A stretch of DNA of 19,622 bases. Source: Cloacimonetes bacterium UBA4175 (GTDB taxonomy: Bacteria; Cloacimonadota; Cloacimonadia; Cloacimonadales; Cloacimonadaceae). This document shows, in pieces, positions 1 through 7,262 of this stretch. Location of the stretch: contig DFUX01000050.1 in the NCBI GenBank assembly GCA_002379855.1, forward strand, positions 1 to 19,622, in the 5' to 3' direction. How positions within the stretch are numbered: the stretch's first letter is position 1; each line of letters opens with the position of its first letter. The notes beneath the pieces were generated by a model. The model was not told the DNA's origin. It did not search any database and was given only the letters and a program-made list of their open reading frames with translations. A program made the translations under genes and the position numbers.

Positions 1-17
1 AGGCAACTCCGTTGCCT
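1..17. repeat. perfect short hairpin at window edge
   Basis: AGGCAAC and GTTGCCT form a perfect 7-bp inverted repeat around a 3-nt loop. No T-run follows on either visible side, so it is not a convincing intrinsic terminator. It could be the end of a longer element cut by the window edge. Confidence 0.4.
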
Positions 18-101
18 CTGTCGAACAGACTTCGGCAGCCCTTAAATTATCCGCGTATATCTGCGTGAACCGTTTGACCCCTGATCCAGTCTTTCAGGAC
101 C

Positions 102-170
102 GTTTGGAGTCCAAACCGGCTTCGAGACTGACATAAGTATGAAACTCATATTGCCGGTTTGAACTCCAAA
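102..170. repeat. nested inverted repeat (18-bp arms, 32-nt loop)
   Basis: The arms 103-120 and 153-170 are reverse complements with a single mismatch and enclose a 32-nt loop. The left arm itself contains a perfect 15-bp palindrome, GTTTGGA-G-TCCAAAC, at 102-116. The right arm has a weaker version of it, so two alternative hairpins or one long one can form. There is no U-tract, so it does not look like a terminator. An operator pair or a mobile-element end are possible readings. Confidence 0.55.
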
Positions 171-182
171 CTACGAGCCAGC

Positions 183-250
183 ATGGAGTTCATTGAGCCT
201 TGACTGGCTGCAAATCACCACCAGACGCTTTGGGCTCAAATGGACTTCAT
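183..250. repeat. 11-bp direct repeat with partly inverted flanks
   Basis: ATGGAGTTCAT at 183-193 recurs with one mismatch as ATGGACTTCAT at 240-250. Flanking GAGCC and GGCTC sequences add a partly inverted component. The GGAGT/ACTCC core resembles the core of the larger inverted repeat at 102-170, so the whole 100-250 stretch appears to use one short motif repeatedly. The role is unknown. Confidence 0.35.
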
Positions 251-384
251 GCGTGAGTGAAAGAGAGCCATTTGTGATCATGCAAACGTAATCTTACCAT
301 CCTTTTTCAGCCCGTCTTTCGGCACGGAAAAGCCCGCAAATTGTAACATTTCACTGTCCAGCACCGGAAAGCGTAAAAAAGTTC

Positions 385-413
385 TTGGCTAATTTCGCAT
401 TGGTATTTAAAAT
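385..413 (+). promoter_or_regulatory. candidate promoter for the surface-protein operon
   Basis: TTGGCT at 385-390 and TAAAAT at 408-413 are separated by exactly 17 bp, a sigma-70-like arrangement with a near-consensus -10 and a weak -35. The predicted transcript start near 420 leaves a short leader before the ribosome binding site at 438-443. No experimental support is available. Confidence 0.45.
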
Positions 414-451
414 GGTTCATGTGCATAAAATCTTTCCAAAGGATAGTGAAC

Positions 452-592
452 ATGATGCGTAACTTGCAGGTAATTCAATATCATACGCAGCTCCGCAAAC
501 TGGTCGGGCAGCACCTGCAACACGCCTTCGGGGAAGGCGGCGCGCACGAGTGGTTTGTCCAGAGCGAAAATCCGCTGCTCAGCTTCAATTAA
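452..592 (+). CDS. small 46-codon ORF, possible antitoxin-domain remnant
   Basis: This ORF starts at ATG 452 (a second ATG follows at 455), with AAAGGA at 438-443 eight bases upstream. It ends at TAA 590-592, which overlaps the AAAGGAGG ribosome binding site of the next gene, so translation of the two is probably coupled. Codons have the GC-rich third positions of neighbouring genes while the flanking leader is AT-rich, which argues for real or formerly real coding sequence. The C-terminal half contains the pattern AFGEGG-A-x2-W-x5-NPLL. This faintly recalls the MbcA/ParS/Xre antitoxin C-terminal domain (G-x3-A-x2-W-x4-NP), with one extra residue between W and NP and with the rest of that domain missing. 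It could be a truncated antitoxin remnant, a leader peptide, or chance. No signal peptide or membrane segment is visible. Confidence 0.4.
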   Translation: MMRNLQVIQYHTQLRKLVGQHLQHAFGEGGAHEWFVQSENPLLSFN

Positions 593-603
593 AGGAGGAA
601 ACC

Positions 604-3600
604 ATGAAAAGAACAGCCTTTATTCTGCTGCTGCTGGCCTGCCTGCTGCCGGCCTTTGGGCAGTGGCACATCGACGAAGATTTTGAGGGCATCACCACCC
701 TGCCAGCCGGCTGGACCATCCACGACGACGGGGACGGCATGACCTGGCGCAATATCTACGACCCCGACCACGCCCATTCGGGAAGCAGGGTTGCCTTTGT
801 GGACAACTATTTACCCAATCAGAATGCGGACTGGCTCATCACCCCGCAGGTCAATGTGAACGCCGGAGACTCACTCGTCTTCTGGACCCGTAGCTGGATA
901 AGCAGCGAAAACCTGAAGGTGTTCGTATCCACCACCGGCACCGCCATCGGCAACTTCTCCACGCAAATCCTCAACCTGCAGGAACTGGGCACCACCTACC
1001 AGCAGTTCAGCCACAACCTTTCCGCCTACGCGGGGCAGTCCATCTACATCGGTTTCTTCTGGGAATGCGAGGAATACGGCATCCTGGTGGACGACGTGCG
1101 TGTCGGCCAACCCTTGGTGATAACGCCGGAACTGAATCTGCCGGAAAGCTTTACCTTTAACCAGGGGGAGAGCCTGGAGGTGGACTTCACTCCCTTTATC
1201 GTGGCGACAGAACTGTCCAGCACCAGCCTGTCCTGGCAGCCAACTGAGCATGTGGAGGTGGCAGCCCAGGGACAGACGGTGACCTTCTCATCGCCAAATT
1301 GGGCGGGCACGGAGACCGTCCATTTCACCCTGCAGGATCTGATCAGCGGGCAGACCGCCTCGGACAACGTGCAGGTGATCGTGAATCCGCCGCCCACGGT
1401 GGATCTGGCTTTGACGGACATCCTTTCTCCTGGAGCGGCGGCCTTTTTGGGTTCGCCGTTCACCCCCGGCGTGCGTCTTTACAACAACGGCCAGAACCTC
1501 TGGGACAACCAGGTGCGGCTGCTAATGACCATCACGGACAACGCGGGACAGACCATCAGCAGCGAGGAGCTTTACCATGCCGCCCAGTTGCAGCCGGCAG
1601 AGTCCGAAGATGTGAGCTTCCCGCCTGTCAGCCTGGGAGTGGAGGGGAGTTATAGCATCACTTACCTGCTCGATCTGGAGGACGAGATCCTGGACAACAA
1701 CAGCATCTCCCGGTCTTTCGAGGTGATCCTGCGCGTCAGCCAGGGCGGCCCCGACGCCTTTGGCTACCGCTATATCGACAGCACCGCGGAGAACGGCCCG
1801 GCCTTCGACTGGATCGACATCAGCGCCACCGGCACCTCCACCGTGATGTATGGGGTCGATCAGTGGAGCGGAGACGACAACTTCAGCGAGCCCATCCCCC
1901 TGGGTTTCGCTTTCCCCTTCTATGGCAACGTCTATACCAGCGCCTACGTGGATACCAACGGCGAGATTCTGCTGGAGCCGAACAACTGGTACGAGGAGTT
2001 TCCCGGTAATGGTTGGGACAGCGACGGCAATATATTCAACTACGTGTATCCCATTCCGGGCTTCGCGGCGATGCCAGGCCTCATCGCGGTCTATTGGGAT
2101 GACCTCTTTGTGGAGCAGGGCACGGGAGACATCTATTTTCAGACCTTCGGCGCCAGCCCCGACCGCTACACGGTGATCCAATGGCACAACCTGCGCTTCG
2201 CGGCAGGCAGCGGAGCCACCTCCCTGCTGGATTTTGAGGTGATCCTGCACGAATCCGGCGAGATTGTCATGCAATACCTCAGCACCGCTACGGGGCAGAC
2301 AGGTTCCAGCGTCCCCCACGACAACGGCCGCAGCAGCACGGTAGCGCTGCAAAACGCCAGCGCGGACATCGGCATCTGCTATCTGCGCGAGATAGTGCAA
2401 AACAGCCAGTATGTAGGCGTGGAGCCTCCCGGAAACCTGCTCTTTGACGGACTCGCGGTGCGCTTTTACAGCGGACCCGACGAGCAGCCGCCCCTGATCA
2501 CCCACACGGCTCTGGGCAACACCTTTGAGACCGACCTGGAACTGGAAGCCCGGGTGCTGGATGTGAGCCCTCTGGCTCAGGTGGAAGTGTATTATAGCAC
2601 TTCCGAAACATGGAGCAGCGTGGCGGGAACCCCTTCCGGCGTGAACAACTATAGCTTCAACCTGCCGCCCCAGACCGCGGGAAACACCCTCAAATACTAT
2701 ATCCGGGCGCAGGACAGCCTTGGCAACACCGGCTACCTGCCCGCGGACGCCCCCGGCGAATACTTTTCTTTCCAGCTCCTGCCCGGCGACAACTGCGAAG
2801 TCCTGCTTGCCTACAGCGGTTCGCAGGACTATCAGCGGGTGGAGCTTCCCCTCTATCAGGCCAGGCTGGATTCACTCAACATCACATACGATACCTACAA
2901 CTGGGAAGAGTATGACAGCTACAGCTTCCCTGCCTCCTACAAAACCATCCTGGCCTATGCTTCCACCGGAGGATCGGGGGTCAAGGGAGAGACCTTTGCC
3001 AGCGCACTGATGGACTTTCTGGATCAGGGAACGGTGTCCGCGCCCAAAAACCTGTTCCTCGCCTCCGACGGATGGGCGTCGGGACAGCACGGGCATCACA
3101 ACGATTATCCCCAAACGAAACTCCTCAACGGCTACCTCCGCACCTGGTACGCGCCGACGGGCGGGGGAGGAGGAACCAACGGGCTGGCTGGACCTGACGT
3201 ATATACCTATGTGGACGGCACCATCCTCTGCCGCCCCGCATCTCCCATCGGCGTGCCCTGGGAGGAGTACCCCGTCTATGCCAACAGCCCGGACTGCATC
3301 TTCAGCTATGAAACCTGCCCGGACTGGTACGCTGACGAGATGCCGTATCCCGAGATCGGTGCCGTGAACGCCTTCACCTTTGAAGACGGGCCCATCGACG
3401 GACATGCTTACCTATACAACGGAGTCTGCGCCACGGCGGTGGAGCTGCCCATCTACAAGGCTTTCTACTTCAGCTTCGATTATTCCCAACTGACCGATCC
3501 GCAGCAGAGCGCTGCCTTCTTTGCCGATCTGATGGACTGGTTTGGCGTGGAGACAGCCGCGCAGGACAACCTGGCCACGCCTCCCGCTTTTGCGCTCCTG

Positions 3601-3861
3601 GGCAACCATCCCAACCCCTTCAACCCCAGCACCAGCATCAAGTTCAGCCTGGCGAAAGCCGCCCGGGCGGAACTGAACGTCTATAACATCAAGGGACAGA
3701 AGGTCAAGACCCTTGCCAATTCGCTCTTCCAGGCCGGCAACCACACCCTGGTATGGGATGGCTGCTCGGATGAGGGAGAGAAGCTGGCGAGCGGCGTGTA
3801 TCTTTTGCGCATGGAAGCCGGCAAGTTCCGGCAGACCCGTAAAATGACCATCATTAAATAG
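604..3861 (+). CDS. large secreted multidomain protein with type IX-like sorting domain
   Basis: This is a 1085-residue secreted or cell-surface protein of unknown specific function. The start at ATG 604 is chosen because AGGAGG lies five bases upstream and a signal peptide follows directly (residues 1-19, cleavage near AFG-Q); an in-frame GTG at 550 lacks these. Residues about 22-168 resemble a choice-of-anchor J / cleaved-adhesin beta-sandwich (DEDFEG start, DWLITP, ending DDVRVG). About 170-380 are Ig-like, CARDB-like beta modules. About 385-560 resemble a nidogen-like adhesin domain (FPFYG, YVDTNGEI, AVYWDD). About 630-715 form another beta module. About 728-980 look like a Rossmann/class I amidotransferase-like domain (VLLAYSG, KTILAYAS, KNLFLASDGWA, ending DLMDWFG), catalytic activity unproven. 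Residues about 998-1085 are a FlgD-like C-terminal sorting domain (NPFNPSTSIKF, LVWDG, SGVYLLRM, RKMTIIK). It probably shares a transcript with the following gene 8 bp downstream. Adhesin, degradative enzyme or surface-layer roles are all possible. Confidence 0.9.
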   Translation: MKRTAFILLLLACLLPAFGQWHIDEDFEGITTLPAGWTIHDDGDGMTWRNIYDPDHAHSGSRVAFVDNYLPNQNADWLITPQVNVNAGDSLVFWTRSWISSENLKVFVSTTGTAIGNFSTQILNLQELGTTYQQFSHNLSAYAGQSIYIGFFWECEEYGILVDDVRVGQPLVITPELNLPESFTFNQGESLEVDFTPFIVATELSSTSLSWQPTEHVEVAAQGQTVTFSSPNWAGTETVHFTLQDLISGQTASDNVQVIVNPPPTVDLALTDILSPGAAAFLGSPFTPGVRLYNNGQNLWDNQVRLLMTITDNAGQTISSEELYHAAQLQPAESEDVSFPPVSLGVEGSYSITYLLDLEDEILDNNSISRSFEVILRVSQGGPDAFGYRYIDSTAENGPAFDWIDISATGTSTVMYGVDQWSGDDNFSEPIPLGFAFPFYGNVYTSAYVDTNGEILLEPNNWYEEFPGNGWDSDGNIFNYVYPIPGFAAMPGLIAVYWDDLFVEQGTGDIYFQTFGASPDRYTVIQWHNLRFAAGSGATSLLDFEVILHESGEIVMQYLSTATGQTGSSVPHDNGRSSTVALQNASADIGICYLREIVQNSQYVGVEPPGNLLFDGLAVRFYSGPDEQPPLITHTALGNTFETDLELEARVLDVSPLAQVEVYYSTSETWSSVAGTPSGVNNYSFNLPPQTAGNTLKYYIRAQDSLGNTGYLPADAPGEYFSFQLLPGDNCEVLLAYSGSQDYQRVELPLYQARLDSLNITYDTYNWEEYDSYSFPASYKTILAYASTGGSGVKGETFASALMDFLDQGTVSAPKNLFLASDGWASGQHGHHNDYPQTKLLNGYLRTWYAPTGGGGGTNGLAGPDVYTYVDGTILCRPASPIGVPWEEYPVYANSPDCIFSYETCPDWYADEMPYPEIGAVNAFTFEDGPIDGHAYLYNGVCATAVELPIYKAFYFSFDYSQLTDPQQSAAFFADLMDWFGVETAAQDNLATPPAFALLGNHPNPFNPSTSIKFSLAKAARAELNVYNIKGQKVKTLANSLFQAGNHTLVWDGCSDEGEKLASGVYLLRMEAGKFRQTRKMTIIK

Positions 3862-3869
3862 GAGTAGTG

Positions 3870-5558
3870 ATGAAGAAGTTACTTAGCATCATCTTGTTCG
3901 GCTTATACCTGTTCTCCGCGCTGGCCGCGGACGATTATTACATCGGTTCGGGCACTTCCACCCAAAACAAGGTGCCCACCTACGGCTACAACAACTACGG
4001 CTGGAGCAAGTTCATCTATACCGGCGACGAGCTTGCCGCGGCGGGAGTGAGCGGCACCATCAATATCATCGGGATAGGCTTCCAGGTTTCCAACGACATT
4101 AGCGACTACACGATGGACAACCAGATGGTCTATATGCGCTATGCCTACAATACCACCTATGGCAGCGGGGAAGTCTCATATCCCAATCCATCCGCTGGCG
4201 GCTGGCAGCTGGTTTACAGCGGTTCGGTGACCTGGAACGGCCCCGGCTGGCAGGAGATCAGTTTAACCACTCCCTTCAGCTACACCTACACCGAAGGGAT
4301 GGACTGGGGCATAGAAATCATCTGGGAAAACCGGGACGGCTCCAAGGTCGGCGGCCCGCCCTCTTTCCGTGGCACGACCAAGAGCTATAGTTGCGTTTAC
4401 AAACATCAGGATGCCTCATTCCCCACAACGAGCGGATCGCGTGGCAACTATCACCCCAACATCTGGCTCTCCACCCCGGTTACAGCCGTGCCGCCTCCCG
4501 CGATTCTGCCTATTCCCGCTGATCTGGCCACGGATGTGCCAGTCGAAACCAACCTCTCCTGGAGCAGCGGCGGCGGAGCGCCCAATGATTATCTGTTCTC
4601 GCTGTGGAAGACCGATCCGGTGGAGGTCATCGAAAGCAACCTCGTGCTAACCACAACCAGCTACGATCCAGCCCAATACCTTGAATATGGCACCAATTAT
4701 AGCTGGAGAGTGGTGCCCCGCAACGACTTCGGCCCCGCAATCGGTTGCCCCGCCTGGAGCTTCACCACCCTGGCCGATCCTTCCGTCGTCAACTTCCCCT
4801 GGACGGAAGGCTTTGACGGAGCAGATTTTCCACCCTCAGATGAATGGATGAGAAGGAGCGGAGAGCTATCAGACCCCGTATCCCTAAATCCAAGCAGTAT
4901 GTGGAAACAAGATGACTGGCTGAACATTACCGGAACAGGTGACAAAGCTGCCGCCATCAACATCTGGAGCACCATCAACGGCTGGCTGATCTCCCCGCTC
5001 CTCCATGTGACCGATCCGGACTTCTACCTCACCTTCGATCTGGCCTGGCTCAAATCCGGCCAGCCACCCACAGGCACTCCGCCCGACCCGTCCGGGTTTG
5101 ACGACCGCTTTGCCGTGCTGATCGGCGACGGCTTCAGTTGGAGCACCGCCGATATCGTGCGCGAGTGGAACAACACCGATTCTGACTATGTGCTCAACGA
5201 AATCAGCCCCAGCGGCGAAAAGGTTGTCATCCCCCTCGCCGGGCATACCGGGCGCATCCGCATCGCCTTCTATGCCGGCTCCACCGTTTCCAATACCAAT
5301 AACGACTTCATGGTCAACAACATCTATGTCGGCGAGTATCTCCCCAGCCCGCAAATCAGCATCGCCCGCGACCAGGCTGCCGGCACCACGCTGCTATCCT
5401 GGGATACAATCGCCGGGGCGGATTCCTATGAAGTCTATCACAGCACCGATCCCTATGGCGTCTGGACCCTGCTGGGCAGCACCACGGGAACCAGCTATCT
5501 GGTGGATACTGCTTCCGCCAGAATGTTTTACAGAGTGAAGGCAATCAACGTAGATTAA
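3870..5558 (+). CDS. secreted Fn3/choice-of-anchor domain surface protein
   Basis: A 562-residue secreted protein of unknown function. ATG 3870 is preferred over the in-frame GTG 3867 because the GGAG at 3861-3864 is then five bases away. Residues 1-19 form a signal peptide (KK, hydrophobic stretch, SALA-A). About 22-202 are an aromatic-rich beta-sandwich (YYIGSGTS, PTYGYNNYGWS, HPNIWLS) of a kind common at the N-termini of FCB secreted proteins. About 207-300 are Fn3-like (LSWSS, YSWRV, WSFTTL). About 308-488 are a choice-of-anchor J-like domain (WTEGFDG, GWLISP, NDFMVNNIYVG). About 495-562 are a second Fn3-like domain (LLSWDTI, YEVYHSTDPYG, FYRVKAI). It ends without the type IX-like sorting tail seen in its upstream neighbour, so it may stay periplasmic, be exported differently, or have lost its tail. 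The ribosome binding site overlaps the stop of the upstream gene, so the two are probably co-transcribed. Confidence 0.88.
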   Translation: MKKLLSIILFGLYLFSALAADDYYIGSGTSTQNKVPTYGYNNYGWSKFIYTGDELAAAGVSGTINIIGIGFQVSNDISDYTMDNQMVYMRYAYNTTYGSGEVSYPNPSAGGWQLVYSGSVTWNGPGWQEISLTTPFSYTYTEGMDWGIEIIWENRDGSKVGGPPSFRGTTKSYSCVYKHQDASFPTTSGSRGNYHPNIWLSTPVTAVPPPAILPIPADLATDVPVETNLSWSSGGGAPNDYLFSLWKTDPVEVIESNLVLTTTSYDPAQYLEYGTNYSWRVVPRNDFGPAIGCPAWSFTTLADPSVVNFPWTEGFDGADFPPSDEWMRRSGELSDPVSLNPSSMWKQDDWLNITGTGDKAAAINIWSTINGWLISPLLHVTDPDFYLTFDLAWLKSGQPPTGTPPDPSGFDDRFAVLIGDGFSWSTADIVREWNNTDSDYVLNEISPSGEKVVIPLAGHTGRIRIAFYAGSTVSNTNNDFMVNNIYVGEYLPSPQISIARDQAAGTTLLSWDTIAGADSYEVYHSTDPYGVWTLLGSTTGTSYLVDTASARMFYRVKAINVD

Positions 5559-5631
5559 CAAGGCATCGCACATCCCGCGGAAGCGGAAGCCTGACCGCCA
5601 CCCGGGAATAGATCCTCAGGCACTATATCAG

Positions 5632-5668
5632 GAAGCCTGGCCATCTCGCGGCTGGGCTTCTTATTTGG
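5632..5668 (+). terminator. intrinsic terminator after the secreted-protein genes
   Basis: GAAGCCTGGCC (5632-5642) pairs along 11 positions, two of them G-U, with GGCTGGGCTTC (5650-5660) around a 7-nt loop. It is followed by the T-rich stretch TTATTT. It lies about 75 bp after the stop at 5558 and faces the opposing terminator of frr. Confidence 0.6.
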
Positions 5669-5700
5669 CCCTCATTTGCAACCTGGCTTCAAACTGGGGT

Positions 5701-5850
5701 CTTCCTTAGGTCAACCTTATAATTTATAAGGATGACCCAAGGATGATGGTTTAACCGCCTGTGGCAGCGAATGATAGCGGCATGAAGCAGTTTGCTGAAG
5801 GTTCACATCGTAATTGGAGAAAAAGGTTCATATTCCAGACTGTCTGTGGC
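5701..5850. repeat. palindromic repeat element, copy 1
   Basis: The core 5703-5743 is a 41-bp inverted repeat with 19-bp arms (17 of 19 pairs intact) around ATT. A nearly identical core sits at 11963-12003. In both copies the same orientation of downstream sequence follows: AAGGATGATGG, then a register-matched stretch (CTGT-GCAGC, ending ATGAAG), then weaker similarity to a CTGTCTG at 5840. Homology seems to continue beyond the palindrome for about 100 bp, with one apparent insertion of about 24 bp in this copy. No ORF is conserved. It may be a miniature inverted-repeat element, a REP-like unit or a small RNA gene. Exact ends are not established. Confidence 0.65.
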
Positions 5851-5885
5851 GGGCAAGATGCTCATCCGCAGATGGATGCGTAAAC

Positions 5886-5916
5886 AAAAAAAAGCCCGGC
5901 TACGAGGGTCGGGCTT
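5886..5916 (-). terminator. frr: intrinsic terminator of the rplM-frr operon
   Basis: Read on the minus strand, AAGCCCG (5916-5910) and CGGGCTT (5898-5892) form a 7-bp GC-rich stem, extendable inward with wobble pairs, followed directly by eight T residues. It lies 20 bp after the frr stop codon and is a textbook rho-independent terminator. Confidence 0.85.
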
Positions 5917-5936
5917 GTAACTTTATGGGTGATTGC

Positions 5937-6491
5937 TCAGACTTCCAGGATTTCCTTTTCCTTGCTTTTTTCCACCTCATCGATCTTGTTGATCCATTCG
6001 TCGGTGATGTCCTGCACGTCTTTGAGCTGTTTCTTTTCTTCGTCTTCGCTGATCTCTCCGGCCTTTTCCATCTTCTTTAGCTGGTCGTTGGCGTCGCGGC
6101 GGATGTTGCGGACTGCCACACGGGCTTCTTCAGCCATCTTTTTGAGGCTTTTGACGATATCCTTGCGCTTGTCCTCGGTGAGAGGCTGGAAGGGCAGGCG
6201 GATCACGTTGCCGTCGTTTTCCGGGGTGATGCCCAGATTAGCTGCCAGGATCGCCTTTTCGATATCTGCCAGGGTGGTCTTGTCCCAGGGCTGGATCACG
6301 ATGGTGCGGGGCTCGGGGATCGAGATGTTGCAAAGCTGCTTCACCGGCGTGGGCTGTCCGTAGTAGTTGATCCGGATGTCGTCCAGAACAGACGCGCTGG
6401 CGCGGCCGGTGCGCACCTTGGAATACTGGTGCAGCAGCGATTCGAAGGACTTTTGCATTTTATCGCTGGACGTGTTCTTGATTTCTTCCAT
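5937..6491 (-). CDS. frr: ribosome recycling factor
   Basis: The 184-residue product matches the usual length (about 185) and pattern of RRF, which acts with EF-G to split the post-termination ribosome in the cytoplasm. Visible family signatures are YYGQPTPVKQL and the IVIQPWDK segment of domain II, the K-x-R-TGRAS segment near residue 25, and the long alpha-helical C-terminal part (EEARVAVRNIRRDAN, KKMEKAGEISEDE). The start at ATG 6489-6491 has only a weak AGAGAG-type ribosome binding site. This is the last gene of the translation operon, 28 bp after pyrH, and is followed closely by a strong terminator. Confidence 0.97.
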   Translation of the reverse strand: MEEIKNTSSDKMQKSFESLLHQYSKVRTGRASASVLDDIRINYYGQPTPVKQLCNISIPEPRTIVIQPWDKTTLADIEKAILAANLGITPENDGNVIRLPFQPLTEDKRKDIVKSLKKMAEEARVAVRNIRRDANDQLKKMEKAGEISEDEEKKQLKDVQDITDEWINKIDEVEKSKEKEILEV

Positions 6492-6519
6492 GTTTTTCTC
6501 TCTTTGCCTTTAAGGCGCT

Positions 6520-7242
6520 TTAGGGATGGATGTATGACCCGCAGCCGGCGCTGGTGACCGCTTCGCAGAGCGTTCCCGGCTTGCTGACGTTGAAGATCTT
6601 GATGGGCAGGCTGTTATCCCGTGCCAGGGCGAAGGCGGTCATATCCATCACACCCAGCTTTTGCTCCAGGCAGTCGTCGTAGCTGGCGGAGCTGATGAGC
6701 TTTGCCTTGCTGTCCTTGCGGGGATCGGAGCTGTAAAGGCCGTCCACGTTGGTGCCCTTGAGTACCAGATCCAGCTTGAGCTCGACGGCTCTCAGCACGG
6801 CTGCCGTATCGGTGGTGAAATAGGGATTGCCGGTTCCCCCGCTGAGGAAGCAGATCTTACCCGCCGCCAGGGCCAGGGAGGCCTTGCGGGGCGAGTAATG
6901 CCTGCAGATGCGATCCAGGTTTTGGCTGGAAAAGACCTCCGAGGGATAGTTTTTGGCATTCAGGATTTCAGACAGATAGAGGGCGTTTTGCACAGTGGCC
7001 AGCATGCCGATTTCGTCCAGGGTCACGCGGTTGAGGCTCCGGTTTTTCCAGGTGCCGCCGCGGAAGATGTTTCCCCCGCCCAAGACGATGGCCAGGCTGT
7101 AGCCCAGGCGTTTGAGGCTGATGATTTCATCGGTGAGGGTATCGATCACGTCGTCATCATAGCCGAAACCCCGGCTGCCGGCGAGGACTTCGCCGCTCAG
7201 CTTGAGCATCACGCTGTGAATCTTTGCGGGCTCGTAGGTCAT
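6520..7242 (-). CDS. pyrH: UMP kinase
   Basis: A 240-residue amino-acid kinase family enzyme that phosphorylates UMP to UDP with ATP in pyrimidine nucleotide synthesis; bacterial UMP kinases are hexamers regulated by GTP and UTP. Motifs are KLSGE (14-18) at the N-terminal nucleotide site, GGGN (55-58), GMLATVQN (79-86), the UMP-binding GGTGNPYFTTDTAA (135-148) and TNVDGLYSSDPRKD (164-177). Length is normal. The start at ATG 7240-7242 has GGGAG seven bases upstream. It sits 20 bp after tsf and 28 bp before frr, the common bacterial arrangement, so it is surely co-transcribed. Confidence 0.97.
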   Translation of the reverse strand: MTYEPAKIHSVMLKLSGEVLAGSRGFGYDDDVIDTLTDEIISLKRLGYSLAIVLGGGNIFRGGTWKNRSLNRVTLDEIGMLATVQNALYLSEILNAKNYPSEVFSSQNLDRICRHYSPRKASLALAAGKICFLSGGTGNPYFTTDTAAVLRAVELKLDLVLKGTNVDGLYSSDPRKDSKAKLISSASYDDCLEQKLGVMDMTAFALARDNSLPIKIFNVSKPGTLCEAVTSAGCGSYIHP

Positions 7243-7262
7243 GTCAGGCTCCCGTGGGGTCT

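Larger units (their letters stand above)
18..384. other. non-coding leader region rich in short inverted repeats
   Basis: I see no gene in this stretch. No frame combines a start, a ribosome binding site and coding-like composition. It holds several short inverted and direct repeats (listed separately), including an 8-bp direct repeat ACCGTTTG at 69-76 and 99-106, exactly 30 bp apart. The stretch from 260 to 384 has no clear structure except A-rich tracts leading into the candidate promoter at 385. It may carry operators or the remains of a mobile element; nothing identifies it. Confidence 0.4.

Noticed and set aside
69..106. The 30-bp spaced direct repeat ACCGTTTG as a CRISPR or iteron array.
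   Set aside because: Only two 8-bp copies exist, with no longer repeat, no regular array and no replication or cas genes nearby.
550..603. GTG at 550 as the start of the large secreted protein.
   Set aside because: ATG 604 has AGGAGG five bases upstream and directly begins a signal peptide; the GTG lies inside the small ORF and would bury the signal peptide.
5814..6363. Plus-strand open frames at 5814-6080 and 5929-6363.
   Set aside because: They overlap frr and its terminator on the opposite strand and have Phe/Leu/Ser-rich products typical of antisense reading.
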